The notes under the pieces were generated by a model. It saw only the letters and a program-made list of their open reading frames with translations, was not told the origin of the DNA and searched no databases. A stretch of 64,000 nt of DNA from Arcobacter sp. (GTDB lineage: Bacteria > Campylobacterota > Campylobacteria > Campylobacterales > Sulfurimonadaceae): assembly GCA_024637195.1 (NCBI GenBank), contig JAGXFN010000012.1, positions 1 to 64,000 of the forward strand, given 5' to 3'. This document shows, piece after piece, positions 62,116-64,000 of this stretch. Position numbers and translations under genes: made by a program. Each line of letters begins with the position of its first letter. Position 1 is the stretch's first letter.

Positions 62116-62739
62116 TCAGTCAAAATAGCGCACTATCTCATCCGGTGTGTTCCAGATCCGGTGATGCTTTCCTTTGGGGCTGAATCCCCAGGTCACAAAG
62201 GCACTGTCGATGCCCGCATTTGCAGCGGCTTGCATATCTTTTGAGTTATCTCCGATCATCAAAGCCTTCTGTGGCGCTTTATAGCCATAGCCGTTTAAGA
62301 TACGCTCAAGCATCTCCTTATCGGGTTTGGGATTGGCGACGCTGTCCGCACCGATGATAAAATCAAAAGACTCAGACACACCGCAGGATGCGAGCATTCT
62401 CTGCGCAAATTTTGTGGGAGCATTGGTGGCAACGGAGAGACGGACTTTTCTCTCACGCAGGGCCAAAAGAGACTCTTTTATCCCCTCGTAAAGACGCACA
62501 TTTTGCACACATTGAGCATGGTAGTGCTCCTCAAAATACTCCCTGTCAGCATTTTCATACACTTGTGTGCCGTAAAAAAGCTCTGCGAGATTGCGCTTTT
62601 CGCGGTTTATGGCTTCTACCACATAATCTTCACCCAGTTCGTCCAGACTGTGGTTAAGCCGGCGCACGGCATTGATGGAAATAGTGATATCCTTAGCCGA
62701 GTCCAGCAGTGTCCCGTCCATATCAAATATCGCGATCAT
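62116..62739 (-). CDS. HAD-family phosphatase, phosphoglycolate phosphatase-like
   Basis: A 207-residue HAD hydrolase with a helical cap. Motif I is FDMDGTLLDSA near residues 5-15, motif II is SVATNAPTKF, motif III is KPDKEMLERIL, and motif IV is MIGDNSKDMQAA. These fit Gph-type phosphatases that clear 2-phosphoglycolate, although the substrate cannot be fixed from sequence. It overlaps hemH by four bases. Confidence 0.82.
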   Translation of the reverse strand: MIAIFDMDGTLLDSAKDITISINAVRRLNHSLDELGEDYVVEAINREKRNLAELFYGTQVYENADREYFEEHYHAQCVQNVRLYEGIKESLLALRERKVRLSVATNAPTKFAQRMLASCGVSESFDFIIGADSVANPKPDKEMLERILNGYGYKAPQKALMIGDNSKDMQAAANAGIDSAFVTWGFSPKGKHHRIWNTPDEIVRYFD

Positions 62740-63719
62740 GTCATCTTCATCTTTTGGTATAGCTCCACCAGAGCTTCAACGAAGAAGGGATGATCATTGA
62801 CACAGGGTGCCACCTTGTACTTCTTAAAGCCCAACTCTTCGGCGATCTCCTTATACTCTATGACCAGCTCATACTCGGTTTCTGAGTTATCGATGGTAAA
62901 AGCGATGGGGTAGATGAGTACGTTTTCGTTACGTGTTTTCTCCAACATCGTTTCAAGTGATGGCTCCAGCCACTTCAATGGACCGACCTTAGACTGGTAG
63001 GCCAATGAGACCTGCTTGAAGCGCAGACCTTTTTCAAGCAGTTTCTCTTTCAACAGCTCCACATGCCGCTGCACATGCCGCTGGTATGGATCGCCTGCGT
63101 CGATGATCTTTTGTGGCAGACCATGTGCAGAGAAGATCAAGTGGTACTCCTCGCTTTTGTCCCCTTCCAAGCCTTCTGCAACACGCTCGACGACCGCGTC
63201 ATTGTAACGCGACAGTTCATAAAAGTGCTTCTTCTCAAGCAGTACCGCGTCCAGACCCGAGGCGCGGAAGGCCTCTTCAAAATCTTCAAGCGAAGACTTT
63301 GTCGTTGTTGTCGAATACTGCGGGTAGAGCGGTATCAAGAAGATCTTGTCGATGTTTTTTTCTTTGAGTCTGTCTATCACTTCGGGCGCAAAAGGCGGGG
63401 TATAGCGCATAACGTAGTCAATGTAGACTTCAGGCAGAGCATTTTGCAAGGCACTGACAAGTTTTTCAGTGTAGTCGACGATAGGGGATTTCCCTCCTAT
63501 CTGTCGGTATATCTCCTGAGAAGACTCTGTCCTGAAAAAGGTGATCATCGTGCCTATGAACTTGCGTAGCAGCGTACTCTTCATCGTCAGGATGTTGGGG
63601 TCGCTAAACATGTTTTTCAAGAAGAGCTCTACTTCTGAGAGATTGTTAGGGCCTCCCATATTAAGTAGTATTATCGCTTCTTTGCCGCCGTGCTCTTTGT
63701 TTGTTGTATGTTTGCTCAT
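62736..63719 (-). CDS. hemH: Ferrochelatase
   Basis: A 327-residue enzyme that inserts Fe2+ into protoporphyrin IX, the last step of haem synthesis. It has LLNMGGPNNLSEVELFL, RYTPPFAPEV, LYPQYSTTTTKSS, FSAHGLPQKII with the catalytic His, and DNSETEYELVIEY with the conserved Glu. The length is typical. It overlaps the hydrolase gene upstream by four bases. Confidence 0.93.
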   Translation of the reverse strand: MSKHTTNKEHGGKEAIILLNMGGPNNLSEVELFLKNMFSDPNILTMKSTLLRKFIGTMITFFRTESSQEIYRQIGGKSPIVDYTEKLVSALQNALPEVYIDYVMRYTPPFAPEVIDRLKEKNIDKIFLIPLYPQYSTTTTKSSLEDFEEAFRASGLDAVLLEKKHFYELSRYNDAVVERVAEGLEGDKSEEYHLIFSAHGLPQKIIDAGDPYQRHVQRHVELLKEKLLEKGLRFKQVSLAYQSKVGPLKWLEPSLETMLEKTRNENVLIYPIAFTIDNSETEYELVIEYKEIAEELGFKKYKVAPCVNDHPFFVEALVELYQKMKMT

Positions 63720-64000
63720 TGTGTGTCCAAGACCTTTTTTATATGTTCTACAACATCGGGGTTAAAGAGGATGTCATTGTGTGCTACACCTGCATACTCA
63801 TAAAAACCCGCCAGATTACTGACATAACTTTTGAGCATTTTAGCATGTTTCACATTAACTACCCTATCATCGCTCGCGGCATAGATATGCACCGGCACAT
63901 CAATATGCGGCACAAAATCCACCGAAGGAAATCTCTGCTTCAAGACCCAGTGTATCCCGCTGAAAGGGTAGCGCTTTTTAATGACCTCGTAGACCGAGTC
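63716..64000 (-). CDS. Alpha/beta hydrolase, C-terminal part (runs off the window)
   Basis: The frame is open from the window edge to a stop at 63716-63718 and gives about 94 residues. VHIYAASDDRVVNVKHAKML holds the acid residue, and AGVAHNDILF holds the catalytic His of an alpha/beta hydrolase. The first part with the nucleophile lies outside. It overlaps hemH by four bases. The substrate is unknown. Confidence 0.65.
   Translation of the reverse strand, partial: DSVYEVIKKRYPFSGIHWVLKQRFPSVDFVPHIDVPVHIYAASDDRVVNVKHAKMLKSYVSNLAGFYEYAGVAHNDILFNPDVVEHIKKVLDTQ

Overview
The window reads as chromosomal DNA of a Campylobacterota (Epsilonproteobacteria) bacterium, most like the free-living Sulfurimonas/Sulfuricurvum group. 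Pointers are a second, GluRS2-type glutamyl-tRNA synthetase beside a long aspartyl-tRNA synthetase, a short ArgA-type acetylglutamate synthase, extended -10 promoters, multihaem cytochrome and quinone-linked flavoproteins, and a dense set of 1-8 nt gene overlaps. The genus is inferred from gene content only. No rRNA, tRNA or CRISPR array was seen.

Positions 1 to about 16.4 kb are a mosaic accessory region. It opens with the end of an IS3-type element, a small unknown gene and a tyrosine recombinase with all catalytic residues. Next comes a His-rich/HupE/DUF6488/DUF3147 set that looks like metal handling, then a twice-frameshifted DUF6064 gene of foreign base composition and a short flagellin paralogue. 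An orphan OmpR-type regulator follows, ending in five 11-bp repeats that lead into a nine-haem lipoprotein cytochrome. A VIT1/CCC1 metal transporter is next, followed by a decayed copy of the cytochrome 3' end. A tightly overlapping four-gene module then encodes a porin-like barrel, a one-lobe PstS-like periplasmic protein, a REC-HD-GYP response regulator and a hybrid-free histidine kinase. The region closes with a haem-binding protein, a BON-MscS channel of different base composition and an excalibur protein.

From about 16.7 kb the window is core-like. A plus-strand block holds an NDH-2-like flavoprotein, gltX2-yggT-slt, mobB-fbp-small Cys protein-metG-Mur-like gene, and a TRAP binding protein. 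A minus-strand stretch holds queC with a YgjP-like protease and a GMC oxidoreductase with its small subunit. The plus-strand pair ybeY and a Ca/Na antiporter follows. A ten-gene minus-strand operon (mltD, rlpA, hisB, kdsC, lptC, lptA, engB, argA, an mreD-like gene, mrdA) joins cell-wall, LPS and amino-acid genes. After it come tatD, recN and nadK, then aspS-adk, GIY-YIG, rpsU and an Old Yellow Enzyme.

The last 13 kb carries an esterase, an acidic coiled-coil protein, an SQR-like flavoprotein, recQ, a lipoprotein trio ending in LpoB, an SYLF protein and mobA. Three unrecognised co-directional genes follow, then a DUF3313 lipoprotein, a Sel1-phospholipase A fusion, a phosphoglycolate phosphatase, hemH and a truncated alpha/beta hydrolase at the window edge.

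The strongest candidates for new biology are the porin/PstS-like/HD-GYP/kinase module and the regulator-operator-cytochrome unit with the duplicated cytochrome relic next to it.
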